This document shows, piece by piece, positions 22,489-33,788 of a stretch of DNA of 33,788 nt (position 1 is its first letter; every line of letters starts with the position of its first letter). Origin of the DNA: Pseudomonadales bacterium (GTDB lineage Bacteria > Pseudomonadota > Gammaproteobacteria > Pseudomonadales > Moraxellaceae). The translations under genes and the position numbers were made by a program. The notes below the pieces were generated by a model. That model was not told where the DNA came from, made no database searches, and saw nothing but the letters and a program-made list of their open reading frames with translations. The stretch spans positions 1 to 33,788 of the forward strand of contig JABEVH010000071.1 in the NCBI GenBank assembly GCA_013043915.1, given 5' to 3'.

Positions 22489-22603
22489 TTTGTATGTGTT
22501 ATTTGTGACAATGCAACAAAATATGTCCGCGATAGCTACTTTGATGGCAAGTTAAAGAGATTAACTTGATATTTTCTGAAGAACTTTTTGATTAGGAGGG
22601 GGC

Positions 22604-23161
22604 ATGGAACTGCTGGAAGGTTTGTTGTCGCGGGTGTCACAACCTGTATTGGTGGAGCCTGCTCCTGATGATCAGAGTCTGTACCGATCTTTCCAGGCGG
22701 CGTTAAGAGCTCCGGATCACCGAGGCTTGCATCCCTGGCGCTATCTGATAGTGCGTCAGGATGCCCGATTAAGATTGGGTGCTATTTTGGCGGCATCGCA
22801 GGCTGGCTTGAAGCCTGATTTATCGGACGTTGAGCAGCAGCGCTTATGCCATCAGCCTTTGCGTGCTCCCTTGTTGGTGGTGGCTATCAATGTGCTGCAG
22901 TCTGATACTTCAGTGCCTGAGGTGGAGCAGGTGCTAAGTATGGGAGCATCGATACAGAATTTTATGCTGGCCCTGCATGCTCAGGGTTTTGCCGCCATCT
23001 GGCGGACAGGGGTGATGGCTGAGGATGCGGGCGTACGTGCGGCGTTATGTTTAAAAGCAGGGGAACGCATAGCAGGTATCCTTTATGTCGGTACGGCCGA
23101 TCAAGGTGAGCGTCGTGCTGTTATGCTGGATCCAACCGTGTACATGACGGAGTGGTCATGA
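22604..23161 (+). CDS. YdjA-like NAD(P)H nitroreductase family protein
   Basis: The 185-residue protein resembles the small flavin-dependent nitroreductases of the YdjA group: LYRSFQAALRAPDHRGLHPWRYLIV, then VLSMGASIQNFMLALHAQGFAAIWRTG and ILYVGTAD at the end. These bind FMN and form dimers; the physiological substrate is generally unknown. The ATG at 22604 has AGGAGGGG upstream. It overlaps the following thioesterase gene by four bases (ATGA), so both are co-translated. It is divergent from the cytochrome/barrel gene. Confidence 0.85.
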   Translation: MELLEGLLSRVSQPVLVEPAPDDQSLYRSFQAALRAPDHRGLHPWRYLIVRQDARLRLGAILAASQAGLKPDLSDVEQQRLCHQPLRAPLLVVAINVLQSDTSVPEVEQVLSMGASIQNFMLALHAQGFAAIWRTGVMAEDAGVRAALCLKAGERIAGILYVGTADQGERRAVMLDPTVYMTEWS

Positions 23162-23610
23162 GAAACCGAGAACAACGTTTGCATGAACAAATTCCGCTGA
23201 CAGCAGCTATGGAGGTGCGGGTGGTATGGGCTGATGATCAGCGCCTTGAACTGGCGGCTCCTCTGCAGGGCAATCATAATGACAAGAGAACTGCGTTTGC
23301 CGGGAGTTTGTCAGCCTTGTTGCAGGTGGCGGGATGGGAGTTATGGCAACATTGGTCCAATCGGACATGGGGCGATGGGAAGATGGCCGTCGTAGCTGTC
23401 GAGACACAGTTGAGCTATCTCAAACCGGTGCAAAGTGATTTTAGCGTCCATGCAGAGCTTCCTGTCGTCGCTGAACTGCAGAAAGCGGCAAACGCTGTGG
23501 AACGGCATGGACGAGTTAGAACTACCAGCCATCTTGCGGTACGGGATGAAACCGGCATCGTGAAGGTGACGGCCATCATCCAATACGCCATCTATCAGGT
23601 GGAACGGTAA
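23158..23610 (+). CDS. YiiD C-terminal-type hotdog thioesterase
   Basis: The 150-residue protein matches the putative thioesterase (YiiD C-terminal) hotdog family: AMEVRVVWADDQRLELAAPL, the conserved NHNDKRTAFAGSLSALLQVAGW, and a final strand region with TSHLAVRDETGIVKVTAII. Hotdog thioesterases cleave acyl-CoA or acyl-ACP; the substrate here is unknown. The ATG at 23158 overlaps the nitroreductase stop; a GTG at 23152 is an alternative. GGAG lies five bases upstream of the ATG. The stop codon touches the convergent fdxA stop. Confidence 0.8.
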   Translation: MRNREQRLHEQIPLTAAMEVRVVWADDQRLELAAPLQGNHNDKRTAFAGSLSALLQVAGWELWQHWSNRTWGDGKMAVVAVETQLSYLKPVQSDFSVHAELPVVAELQKAANAVERHGRVRTTSHLAVRDETGIVKVTAIIQYAIYQVER

Positions 23611-23621
23611 TCAGCGTTCCA
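23600..23621. terminator. Hairpin spanning two touching convergent stop codons
   Basis: TGGAACG (23600-23606) and CGTTCCA (23615-23621) form a seven-base-pair stem whose eight-base loop contains the stop codons of the thioesterase gene (23608-23610) and fdxA (23611-23613). Neither side has a T tract, so it would be a weak bidirectional terminator or a 3'-end structure. Confidence 0.4.
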
Positions 23622-23934
23622 GCATGGAGCGCTTGTTGGGCTTGCCATCCCATGCGGTGGCATCTTTAGGTTGCTCACCTTTTTCTGTGATGTTAGGCCA
23701 GATCTGGGCGAGGTCTGCATTGATCTTGATAAAATCTTTCTGGTCGGCAGGAATCTCATCTTCGGAGAAGATGGCGTTTGCGGGGCATTCTGGTTCACAT
23801 AAGGCGCAATCTATGCATTCATCGGGATGTATCACCAGAAAATTGGGTCCCTCATAAAAGCAATCTACGGGGCAGACTTCAACACAGTCCTGGTATTTGC
23901 ATTTAATGCAGTTTTCAGTGACAACAAAGGTCAT
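23611..23934 (-). CDS. fdxA: 7Fe-8S ferredoxin FdxA (Azotobacter ferredoxin I type)
   Basis: The 107-residue protein is nearly collinear with Azotobacter ferredoxin I. Cysteines 9, 12, 17, 21 and 25 and then 40, 43, 46 and 50 give the CxxC...CxxxC and CxxCxxCxxxC arrangements for one [3Fe-4S] and one [4Fe-4S] cluster; the family segment [20 protein letters not shown] is present, and the C-terminal extension ends with a WPNITEKGE and a final LER. It carries electrons at low potential in the cytoplasm; its partner here is not known. The ATG at 23934 has GGGAG upstream. An ATG-like reading from 23976 would add 14 residues and is rejected. Confidence 0.95.
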   Translation of the reverse strand: MTFVVTENCIKCKYQDCVEVCPVDCFYEGPNFLVIHPDECIDCALCEPECPANAIFSEDEIPADQKDFIKINADLAQIWPNITEKGEQPKDATAWDGKPNKRSMLER

Positions 23935-24030
23935 GGAACAACTCCCGAAACGGACAGGAACAACAGTGCGAGCCATAGTGTAACGGCAAGTGTGAACGAG
24001 GCCAAGGGTGCAGGGTTAAAAACCATGCCA

Positions 24031-26631
24031 TCAGGTATCGAGCAAATTCTTCAAAGCATAGAGCTGATCCAGGGCTTGTCGCGGGGAAAGGCTGTCGATA
24101 TCAAGCAGGGACAGGAGTTTTTCGACCGCGCTCTCCGGTGAGTTAAACAGATCGCCTTGCAGGGGCTGATGGGAAGGTGTGTAGCTTTGTTGGCGCTTGA
24201 TTTCGCTACGCTCCAATTCCTGCAATTTAAGTTGTGCAGCTTGTACCACGCTACGTGGTATACCGGCGAGTTGGGCAACGGCCAGTCCGTAGCTCTGGCT
24301 AGCGGGCCCTGGTTGAATGGCATGCAGAAAAACAATTTTGTCACCATGTTGCAAGGCGGTGACATGTATATTGCTAACGCCATCCATGGACTCAGCCAGC
24401 ACGGTCATCTCAAAATAGTGAGTGGCAAATAATGTCAGTGCGCGCAACTCCGTGGCCAGATAGCTGGCGGAAGCCCAGGCCAGGCTTAGACCATCAAAGG
24501 TACTGGTGCCGCGCCCGATTTCATCCATGAGTACCAGGCTGCGATCGCTGGCATTATTCAAAATGGTAGCGGTTTCTGTCATCTCGACCATAAAGGTAGA
24601 GCGACCTCCGGCCAAGTCATCAGCCGAGCCTATGCGGGTAAATATCCTGTCCACCAGTCCGATTTCTGCACGTTGCGCAGGTACAGCACTTCCTATTTGA
24701 GCCAAGAGTACGATCAGTGCGGTTTGCCGCATAAAGGTAGACTTTCCGCCCATGTTAGGGCCGGTGATAATGAGCAGACGTTGTTCAGGATGAAGATGAA
24801 CGTCATTGGCGATAAAGGCTTCGTTGAGTACAGCTTCCACCACGGGATGCCGTCCTCCTTCGATCTTGATGCCGCGTTCTTCGTGCAAGTAAGGCATGGA
24901 CCAGCCAAGAAGATCAGCGCGCTCTGCAAGGTTGCTGAGTACATCCAGCTCGGCCAGAGCGTCTGCCGTTGCTTGCAAGGAGGAAATATCCTGAGCCAGT
25001 GTTTGCAGCAGGGCTTCATAAAGCTGTTTCTCTCGGCTCAAGGCGCGGGAACTTGCTGACAAGGCTTTATCTTCAAAGGCTTTAAGTTCAGGCGTAATAA
25101 AACGCTCGGCATTTTTAAGGGTCTGTCGTCGGATAAAATGAGCAGGGGCATGTTCGGCCTGGGCTTTTGACAGCTCGATATAATAGCCGCTGACCCGGTT
25201 GTAACCAATCTTCAGTCCGGCCACACCGCTAGCTGCTCGTTCCTTGGCTTCAATCTGTAAAAGATAATCGCCGGCATTTTGCTGGAGGCTGCGCAGTTCA
25301 TCGAGTTCTTGATCATAGCCAGGAGCGATAACTCCACCATCACGCAAGGTCATGGGGGGGTGTTCCACTAAGGCGCGTTTTAGGAGGGAGACCTGTTCGG
25401 GGTAAGGTCCCAGCAGAGCGCGCAGGTATTGCAAGCGCTCTGCACTAAACGAGTTAAGCTGATCTTGCAAGGAAGGTAACAGGCTTAAGGATAAACCTAA
25501 GCGATCCAGGTCTCGCGGGGTGGCACTGCCTAAGGCGATGCGCGATAAAATACGTTCCAGATCGCTGATGTCCTTAAGCTGCTGGCGAAGCGCCCTGTGT
25601 TGCTGTTGAAACTCAAGAACGGCGGTTTGACGCTCTTGCAGGGCGCGAGGCTGGCGCAGTGGTAAATGCAGCCAGCGACGTAACAGTCGTGATCCCATGG
25701 CTGTACAGGTGTGATCCAGGACCCAGGCCAAAGAGTGCTGCGTATCGCCTGTTAGCGTTTGCGTGATTTCCAGGTTTCTACGCGTGGCTGGGTCCAGCAC
25801 TACCGTGTCATCCTGGTGATAAATTTGTGGGGCACGCAGATGAGGAAGCACAGCGCGCTGTGTTTCCCTGACATAACTGAGCAGTGCCCCAAGGGCAGAC
25901 TGAGCTAGCAATAGCCCGGAGGAAGCGAAGCTGTCCAAGCGTTGTACTGAGAACGAGTCGCGTAATGAACGCGCTGCACTTTCGGCATCGAAGTCCCAGG
26001 CAGCTCGACGACGTAGTCCGGGTTGCAGCTGCAGTGCATCCAAGAGCGATGCTGATTCGTCAATCAGAAGCTCTGCCGGAGCCAGGCGAGCCAGCTCGGC
26101 CAACAGGCTGGTGGGGTCATCAAATTCAGCAACCCAGAGGCGACCACTGCTGATATCCAGCCAAGCCAGTCCCCAAGCGTTGTCGCGTAGGGCCAGAGCA
26201 GCCAGCAAGGTGTCGCGCTTTTCATCCAGAAAGGCTTCATCGCTCACTGTGCCCGGCGTAATAATACGAACCACTTTGCGCTCTAGGGGGCCTTTGCTGG
26301 TAGCGGGGTCGCCAACCTGCTCACAAATGACTACCGATTCTCCGGCGCGAATCAAACGCCCCAGATATGACTCTGCTGCATGAAAGGGAACGCCTGCCAT
26401 GGCAATGGGCTCGCCAGCGCTGCGCCCGCGAGAAGTTAAGGTAATGTCGAGTAGGCGAGAAGCTTTTTGGGCATCAGCAAAAAAGAGTTCGTAAAAGTCG
26501 CCCATGCGGTAAAACACCAGGGCATCAGGGAAGTCCCTCTTGATGCGCAAGTACTGTTGCATCATCGGTGTATGGGTACTTAAATCGTTATCCAGGTCCT
26601 GTGTAGGCATGGAGTTGGATGAGGAACTCAT
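24031..26631 (-). CDS. mutS: DNA mismatch repair protein MutS
   Basis: The 866-residue protein is a full-length MutS. The N-terminal mismatch-binding motif is GDFYELF near residues 45-51 (the Phe-x-Glu that stacks on the mispair). The ATPase has [11 protein letters not shown] (about 622-632), the [10 protein letters not shown] and Walker [14 protein letters not shown] (about 702) and the HYFE switch. A QGDLF sequence near residue 825 resembles the beta-clamp binding motif. It recognises mismatches and recruits MutL; no mutL is in the window. The ATG at 26631 lacks a strong ribosome-binding site; an internal Met at residue 8 is an alternative start. Confidence 0.97.
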   Translation of the reverse strand: MSSSSNSMPTQDLDNDLSTHTPMMQQYLRIKRDFPDALVFYRMGDFYELFFADAQKASRLLDITLTSRGRSAGEPIAMAGVPFHAAESYLGRLIRAGESVVICEQVGDPATSKGPLERKVVRIITPGTVSDEAFLDEKRDTLLAALALRDNAWGLAWLDISSGRLWVAEFDDPTSLLAELARLAPAELLIDESASLLDALQLQPGLRRRAAWDFDAESAARSLRDSFSVQRLDSFASSGLLLAQSALGALLSYVRETQRAVLPHLRAPQIYHQDDTVVLDPATRRNLEITQTLTGDTQHSLAWVLDHTCTAMGSRLLRRWLHLPLRQPRALQERQTAVLEFQQQHRALRQQLKDISDLERILSRIALGSATPRDLDRLGLSLSLLPSLQDQLNSFSAERLQYLRALLGPYPEQVSLLKRALVEHPPMTLRDGGVIAPGYDQELDELRSLQQNAGDYLLQIEAKERAASGVAGLKIGYNRVSGYYIELSKAQAEHAPAHFIRRQTLKNAERFITPELKAFEDKALSASSRALSREKQLYEALLQTLAQDISSLQATADALAELDVLSNLAERADLLGWSMPYLHEERGIKIEGGRHPVVEAVLNEAFIANDVHLHPEQRLLIITGPNMGGKSTFMRQTALIVLLAQIGSAVPAQRAEIGLVDRIFTRIGSADDLAGGRSTFMVEMTETATILNNASDRSLVLMDEIGRGTSTFDGLSLAWASASYLATELRALTLFATHYFEMTVLAESMDGVSNIHVTALQHGDKIVFLHAIQPGPASQSYGLAVAQLAGIPRSVVQAAQLKLQELERSEIKRQQSYTPSHQPLQGDLFNSPESAVEKLLSLLDIDSLSPRQALDQLYALKNLLDT

Positions 26632-26769
26632 GGTGGGCTGGGACTCTCAGCAGTAAGGACTTGACGGAGAATTATGGATGATCGCTAGTGACTAAAACAA
26701 ATCTGAATTAAACGCATACGTCGGTAAAACTAGGGGCCGTCGAAATACTGTACACCATGCAAGCTAGGA

Positions 26770-27237
26770 TTAGTGGCCGCAAAAGGCCTGTATTTGTTTT
26801 TTCATATCAGCCATTTGTTTTTGTTTTTCTTCTTCCGAGAGATAGTGAGAGTCACCTGTTTTGGGGTCGGATTCACGCACTTGCCCGTGTTCATTCATCA
26901 CCTGCAAGTTGGCTTGAAGCAGATCACAGCGAGCCTTATTGTCCTTGGCCGCTTGATCTGACTTGGCCTGCAGGGCTTGCTTATCTGCACTGGCTTTTTC
27001 GTCAGCCTGAGCATTCTTATCTTGCGCGTCTCGCTCGGCATTCAGTTGTTTAATTTCAGCGCCGGCATCAGAGGAAGGGGCATCTTGCACCCGGACCGTC
27101 TGTACTCCAGAGGTATGGTTGGGGGGGGTGTCTGCGTAGTGAGCAACACCTTGATCATCCACCCATGTATAAATACCACCGGCACCTGCTGTCAGGGCCA
27201 GAGTCATGAACATTGTTAGTACGATGCTGGTGCGCAT
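26770..27237 (-). CDS. DUF4124 domain-containing exported protein
   Basis: The 155-residue protein has a signal peptide (MRTSIVLTMFMTLALTAGAG) followed by the DUF4124 core IYTWVDDQGVAHYADTPPN. The rest is highly charged and mostly helical (DAQDKNAQADEKASADKQALQAKSD), with a conserved cysteine near the end (QAFCGH) and another in RCDLLQANL that could form a disulphide. The family is common in gammaproteobacterial periplasm and has no assigned function. It lies alone between mutS and the fadB promoter. Confidence 0.8.
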   Translation of the reverse strand: MRTSIVLTMFMTLALTAGAGGIYTWVDDQGVAHYADTPPNHTSGVQTVRVQDAPSSDAGAEIKQLNAERDAQDKNAQADEKASADKQALQAKSDQAAKDNKARCDLLQANLQVMNEHGQVRESDPKTGDSHYLSEEEKQKQMADMKKQIQAFCGH

Positions 27238-27337
27238 GCATCCACCTCAATATGTTTTTTTCAAGATTAGCATAACATGGGATGGTTCGCTGTGGTTGCC
27301 TCTATAGAATGCATAGGGATAGTTTTAGTAAAATGCC

Positions 27338-27349
27338 GACCGTCCGGTC
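27338..27349. promoter_or_regulatory. Candidate TetR-type operator upstream of fadB
   Basis: GACCG-TC-CGGTC is a perfect inverted repeat with a two-base centre, reminiscent of the ACCG/CGGT operators bound by TetR-family regulators, some of which control beta-oxidation genes. A TATACT -10 candidate (27383-27388) lies 34 bases downstream and about 105 bases before the fadB ATG. No TetR gene is in the window, and the -35 region is poor. Confidence 0.4.
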
Positions 27350-27493
27350 ACACAGGGGACTCACAAAAATGCATTAAGAGCCTATACTAGGCCACCTGTG
27401 CTACAAGAGGCCAGTGGTCCACTGGCGGGGACACAGCTTACGGTCAGGCCACCAAGCCTGTCTTATTCCTTCCTGAAAGCAGGAGAATCTTGA

Positions 27494-30831
<3,338 letters not shown>

Positions 30832-30886
30832 CCCACTTGTAATAGCCGGACAAAGGCGTAAGGCGCCCTGCCCGGAGCAAGAAGAT

Positions 30887-30915
30887 AAGCCGCGGCCATA
30901 AGCTGCGGTTTTTTT
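30887..30915 (+). terminator. Intrinsic terminator of the fadBA operon
   Basis: AAGCCGCGGC (30887-30896) pairs with GCTGCGGTTT (30902-30911, two G-U pairs) around a five-base loop, and the stem runs into a seven-T tract (30909-30915). It lies 56 bases after the fadA stop and isolates fadBA from the acyl-CoA synthetase gene. Confidence 0.9.
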
Positions 30916-30970
30916 ATCTTTTTAGCTTGTAGTGAATCTTGGGCTAAATCTTAAGTATTCTAGGGGGGTA

Positions 30971-32851
30971 ATGTTTTTCCAACCTTGGGATTTCATGATG
31001 ACAGTCCTTGCTCACAGAACGGAACACGTAAAGTTACCTCAGGGACTTGATCAGGTTAGAACCCTGGCAGAACTTTTTGCCTGGCGTGTGTCCCAGACGC
31101 CCCATGCGCCTGCGTATTTATATTTTGATGCATTGACGCATGGCTGGTTGCCGTTGTCCTGGCTAGAAATGGCAGGTCGAATTGATAAGATTCGATGCGC
31201 TTTTGAAGCACTGCAATTACCTCGTGCTGCACGCGTAGCCATTTTAATGCCTAATGGATTAGATGCGGTAAGTTTAGATCAAGCTGCTCTTTCATTAGCG
31301 CTAACTCCCGTACCCATGCACGCTCTCGACAATCCATCAAGCATTGCTTATATCCTTGGGGATAGCGAGTCTTCTGTGCTCGTGGTCGCTACCCAAGCGC
31401 AGTGGCGAGCGATCGTTGATGCCGGTGTGAAATTACCCGCGTTACGTCATATCATCATTGCGGAAGGTGTGTCCGAGGTTGAGTTGCCGCAGGGTGATCA
31501 GGCTGTCGTGGGGTGGACTTCATGGCTGGATACTATGCAGAATGCTGCGCCTGCTCAGGTGCATACTGCCATGCCTCGGCCAGATGATCTGGCTGCTCTG
31601 GTCTATACCTCAGGAACGACGGGCAAACCTAAGGGGGTCATGCTCAGTCATGATAATGTGCTGGAAAATGTCAAGGCCATCTACGCGCGGGTGACACCGG
31701 TTCCCGAAGATATATTTCTTTCCTTTCTACCGCTGTCACATACCTTTGAGCGTACAGCTGGTTATTACTTGCCTGTAGCGGCCGGTAGCTGTGTTGCTCA
31801 TACGCGTTCGGTAGCGTTGATAGCTGAAGACCTTAAATCAGTACAGCCAACCATCCTGATTTCGGTGCCCCGTATTTATGAGCGTATCTACGCTGTACTG
31901 CAGGCTGCTTTGAACACGTCTACCTGGAAACGTTGGCTATTTAATCAGGCCGTAGCTGTGGGCTGGCGTAAATTCTTACGTCAGCAACATTTGCCGCAGG
32001 AGGATTCGGTTCCTGTTTGGTTGGATACATGTACCTGGCCTATGTTAAACAGGGTGATAGCCAAACGGCTACAGGCCCAATTAGGGGGACGCCTGCGTGC
32101 GGCAGTTAGCGGTGGAGCGGCTTTGTCTCATCCCATTGCTCGCTGTTTTATTGGGTTGGGTATTCCTGTTCTGCAGGGCTATGGGATGACTGAGGCATCT
32201 CCTGTCGTGGCGGCGAATGCCTTAGAGGATAATGACCCTGCCAGCATTGGCCGTCCCTTGCCTGGGGTAGAGGTTAGGATAGGAGAAAATCAGGAATTAC
32301 AGGTCAGGGGGCGGAATGTTATGCGGGGATACTGGAAGCGTGATACGGATACTCAGGCAGCTTTTACCGCCGATGACTGGTTGCGTACCGGGGATCAGGC
32401 TGTCATGGATGCAGGTCGTATCCGGATCCTTGGACGTATCAAGGAAATCATTGTTACCTCAACAGGGGAGAAGATTGCTCCTGCGGATTTGGAGCAGGCT
32501 ATTACAGCAGATCCAACGTTTGAACAAGCCTATGCCTTTGGGGACAACCAACCCTTCATCGGCTGTATTGTAGTGCTTAACCGTGGCGTTTGGCAGCAGC
32601 TAGCCAATTCGCTGCATCTTGACCCTGATGCTGAATCAAGCCTGCAAGCCCTGGCAGCTCGAACGGCGATGTTAGGTCGTATTAAAACGTTAACTCAATC
32701 TTTCCCCTATTATGCTCAGCCACGTGTGGTGGTATTGACATTGGAGCCGTGGACCACGGAGAATGCGCTGTTAACGCCTACACTTAAACTGAAGCGAAAA
32801 AATATGGAAGTATATTTTGCCGCAGTCATCGGGCATGCCTATCAGAAATAG
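30971..32851 (+). CDS. Long-chain acyl-CoA synthetase (AMP-forming)
   Basis: The 626-residue protein is an adenylate-forming ligase of the long-chain acyl-CoA synthetase type: the P-loop YTSGTTGKPKG (about 212-222), LQGYGMTEASPV, DDWLRTGDQAVM, GRIKEIIVTSTGEKIAP, and the C-terminal lysine-containing LTPTLKLKRKN. It activates free fatty acids to acyl-CoA, feeding FadB and FadA just upstream. The ATG at 30971 has AGGGGGG close upstream; 30995 and 30998 are alternative starts and a GTG at 30932 would fall in the terminator area. I do not give a symbol because the fadD group contains several paralogues. Confidence 0.9.
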   Translation: MFFQPWDFMMTVLAHRTEHVKLPQGLDQVRTLAELFAWRVSQTPHAPAYLYFDALTHGWLPLSWLEMAGRIDKIRCAFEALQLPRAARVAILMPNGLDAVSLDQAALSLALTPVPMHALDNPSSIAYILGDSESSVLVVATQAQWRAIVDAGVKLPALRHIIIAEGVSEVELPQGDQAVVGWTSWLDTMQNAAPAQVHTAMPRPDDLAALVYTSGTTGKPKGVMLSHDNVLENVKAIYARVTPVPEDIFLSFLPLSHTFERTAGYYLPVAAGSCVAHTRSVALIAEDLKSVQPTILISVPRIYERIYAVLQAALNTSTWKRWLFNQAVAVGWRKFLRQQHLPQEDSVPVWLDTCTWPMLNRVIAKRLQAQLGGRLRAAVSGGAALSHPIARCFIGLGIPVLQGYGMTEASPVVAANALEDNDPASIGRPLPGVEVRIGENQELQVRGRNVMRGYWKRDTDTQAAFTADDWLRTGDQAVMDAGRIRILGRIKEIIVTSTGEKIAPADLEQAITADPTFEQAYAFGDNQPFIGCIVVLNRGVWQQLANSLHLDPDAESSLQALAARTAMLGRIKTLTQSFPYYAQPRVVVLTLEPWTTENALLTPTLKLKRKNMEVYFAAVIGHAYQK

Positions 32852-32882
32852 TTAGTTGTTGCCCGAGCTAAAAGTCAGAGAT

Positions 32883-33788
32883 TTAGATAATGGTTTTATC
32901 ACGTAGTTTTTTAGTGGCTGTATCCAGGCTTTGCAGAATGCGGTCCTTATCGTAATTCTTGATTTTATTGACGTCGATATGCATGGCAAATCCATCAAGC
33001 TCAATTTCCACAAAACTAGCATTGGCACCGAGGTCGCGACGAAAATCCACTACGGACCATACCTGCACAGGTTTTTGTATGCCTTTAACCGTCACCATGC
33101 CTTTCTCGCGACAGAGGATGGTCTCTCGCACTAATAGATAGGTGTCATGGCTGATAAGAATCTCGTCAGGTTGGGCGGCGGCCTGAAGGCGAGCTGCCAG
33201 ATTGGCGTCGCGGCCGATGATGGTGTAGTCCATGCGTGATTCACTGCCAAAATTACCAACATGGCAGTATCCTGTCGTTATACCCATGCGCACATGCAGA
33301 GGTTTTTGTATGCCCTGAGTCTGCCATTTATGACGCAGTATCTTCATCATGTTGCGCATTTCAATGGCCATGGAGACACAGGCCTGTGCATCTTCCTTGG
33401 CGCCTAAGGTTTTGGGGTCGCCAAAAAAAATCAGGATGGCATCGCCGATAAATTTATCAATCGTTCCCCCGTACTGTAGGGCAATGCGTGACATCTGGTC
33501 GAAGTAAAAATTCAGCATATCGGTAAGCGCATCAGGGGACATTTCATCGGTGGTTTCTGTGAAATCCTTGATGTCAGAGAAAAAGATAGTGAGCTTTTTG
33601 CGGTGGGTCTGCAGTTTGACATCCCTGCGTCCGGAAAAAATGGATTCCCACACTTGTGGCGGTAAGTATTTCACCAGTTTTCGTGACAGGGTGATGGCTT
33701 GGTCCTGTTGCTCCAACAGTAGGTTTTTGGTAGCTAAAAATTGTTCATGATGATGACGCGTATAATAGGCAGAGAGGCTGATATAACA
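32883..33788 (-). CDS. Class III adenylate/guanylate cyclase, cut by window edge
   Basis: The frame is open through the window end, so the N-terminal part is missing; about 300 C-terminal residues are visible. A helical linker (YTRHHHEQFLATKNLLLEQQDQA) precedes a class III cyclase domain: IFFSDIKDF and FIGDAILIFFGDP give the metal aspartates, TIDKFIGD the purine-selecting lysine, RMDYTIIGRDANLAARLQ the other selectivity residue and the transition-state Asn and Arg. All catalytic residues are present, with Lys and Asp favouring ATP, so cyclic AMP production is likely. An upstream sensor or membrane part is expected outside the window. Confidence 0.88.
   Translation of the reverse strand, partial: CYISLSAYYTRHHHEQFLATKNLLLEQQDQAITLSRKLVKYLPPQVWESIFSGRRDVKLQTHRKKLTIFFSDIKDFTETTDEMSPDALTDMLNFYFDQMSRIALQYGGTIDKFIGDAILIFFGDPKTLGAKEDAQACVSMAIEMRNMMKILRHKWQTQGIQKPLHVRMGITTGYCHVGNFGSESRMDYTIIGRDANLAARLQAAAQPDEILISHDTYLLVRETILCREKGMVTVKGIQKPVQVWSVVDFRRDLGANASFVEIELDGFAMHIDVNKIKNYDKDRILQSLDTATKKLRDKTII

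Overview
The window reads as a chromosomal stretch of a gammaproteobacterium. The strongest evidence is an adjacent fadB-fadA pair of the gammaproteobacterial type (716 and 391 residues, the latter the usual FadA length), a 7Fe ferredoxin very like Azotobacter ferredoxin I, a full-length MutS, and a TonB/ExbB/ExbD system feeding an outer-membrane receptor. I cannot name a genus from the sequence alone. No rRNA, tRNA, CRISPR array or prophage was recognised.

Layout. (1) 1-4450 looks like an accessory, defence-type region: the 3' end of a type I restriction hsdR gene, a 5'-truncated IS6-family transposase immediately behind it, a brnT-brnA toxin-antitoxin pair on the minus strand, about 600 bases without a convincing gene, and a lone DUF1156/COG1743-type DNA methyltransferase. 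(2) 4532-6149 is a translationally coupled pair: a small membrane histidine-motif (fatty acid hydroxylase-like) protein and a DUF2804 protein. (3) 6249-13992 appears to be an envelope and phosphorus-acquisition block: a periplasmic PstS-like protein, then on the minus strand exbB-exbD-tonB-phosphodiesterase as one operon, a TonB-dependent receptor with a PhoB-box-like promoter, and an M14-type metallopeptidase paired with a small barrel-like exported protein. (4) 14189-18082 is a MarR regulator followed by an overlapping FAD-dehydrogenase/ThDP-enzyme pair, with two abutting palindromes between regulator and pair. (5) 18085-23610 holds moaB, a GAF/HD-GYP signalling protein with a GFP variant of the GYP motif, a BamE-like small exported protein, a monohaem cytochrome/outer-membrane barrel with an FNR-like promoter, and a nitroreductase-thioesterase pair. 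(6) 23611-27237 is housekeeping: fdxA, mutS and a DUF4124 protein. (7) 27494-32851 is fatty acid breakdown: fadB, fadA, a strong terminator, and a long-chain acyl-CoA synthetase. (8) The right edge holds a class III nucleotide cyclase cut off by the window.

How the parts fit. The best candidate for an under-described system is block 3: the receptor, its own energy-transducing complex and a secreted phosphodiesterase lie together, and the receptor promoter carries three PHO-type heptamers at 11-base spacing with a -10 element placed as in PhoB-activated promoters. I infer a phosphate-starvation-induced import route for an organic phosphate or a similar ligand. The MarR-controlled FAD/ThDP pair is a second candidate, a two-enzyme catabolic module of unknown substrate. 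All family calls are made by reading motifs; no database search was run.
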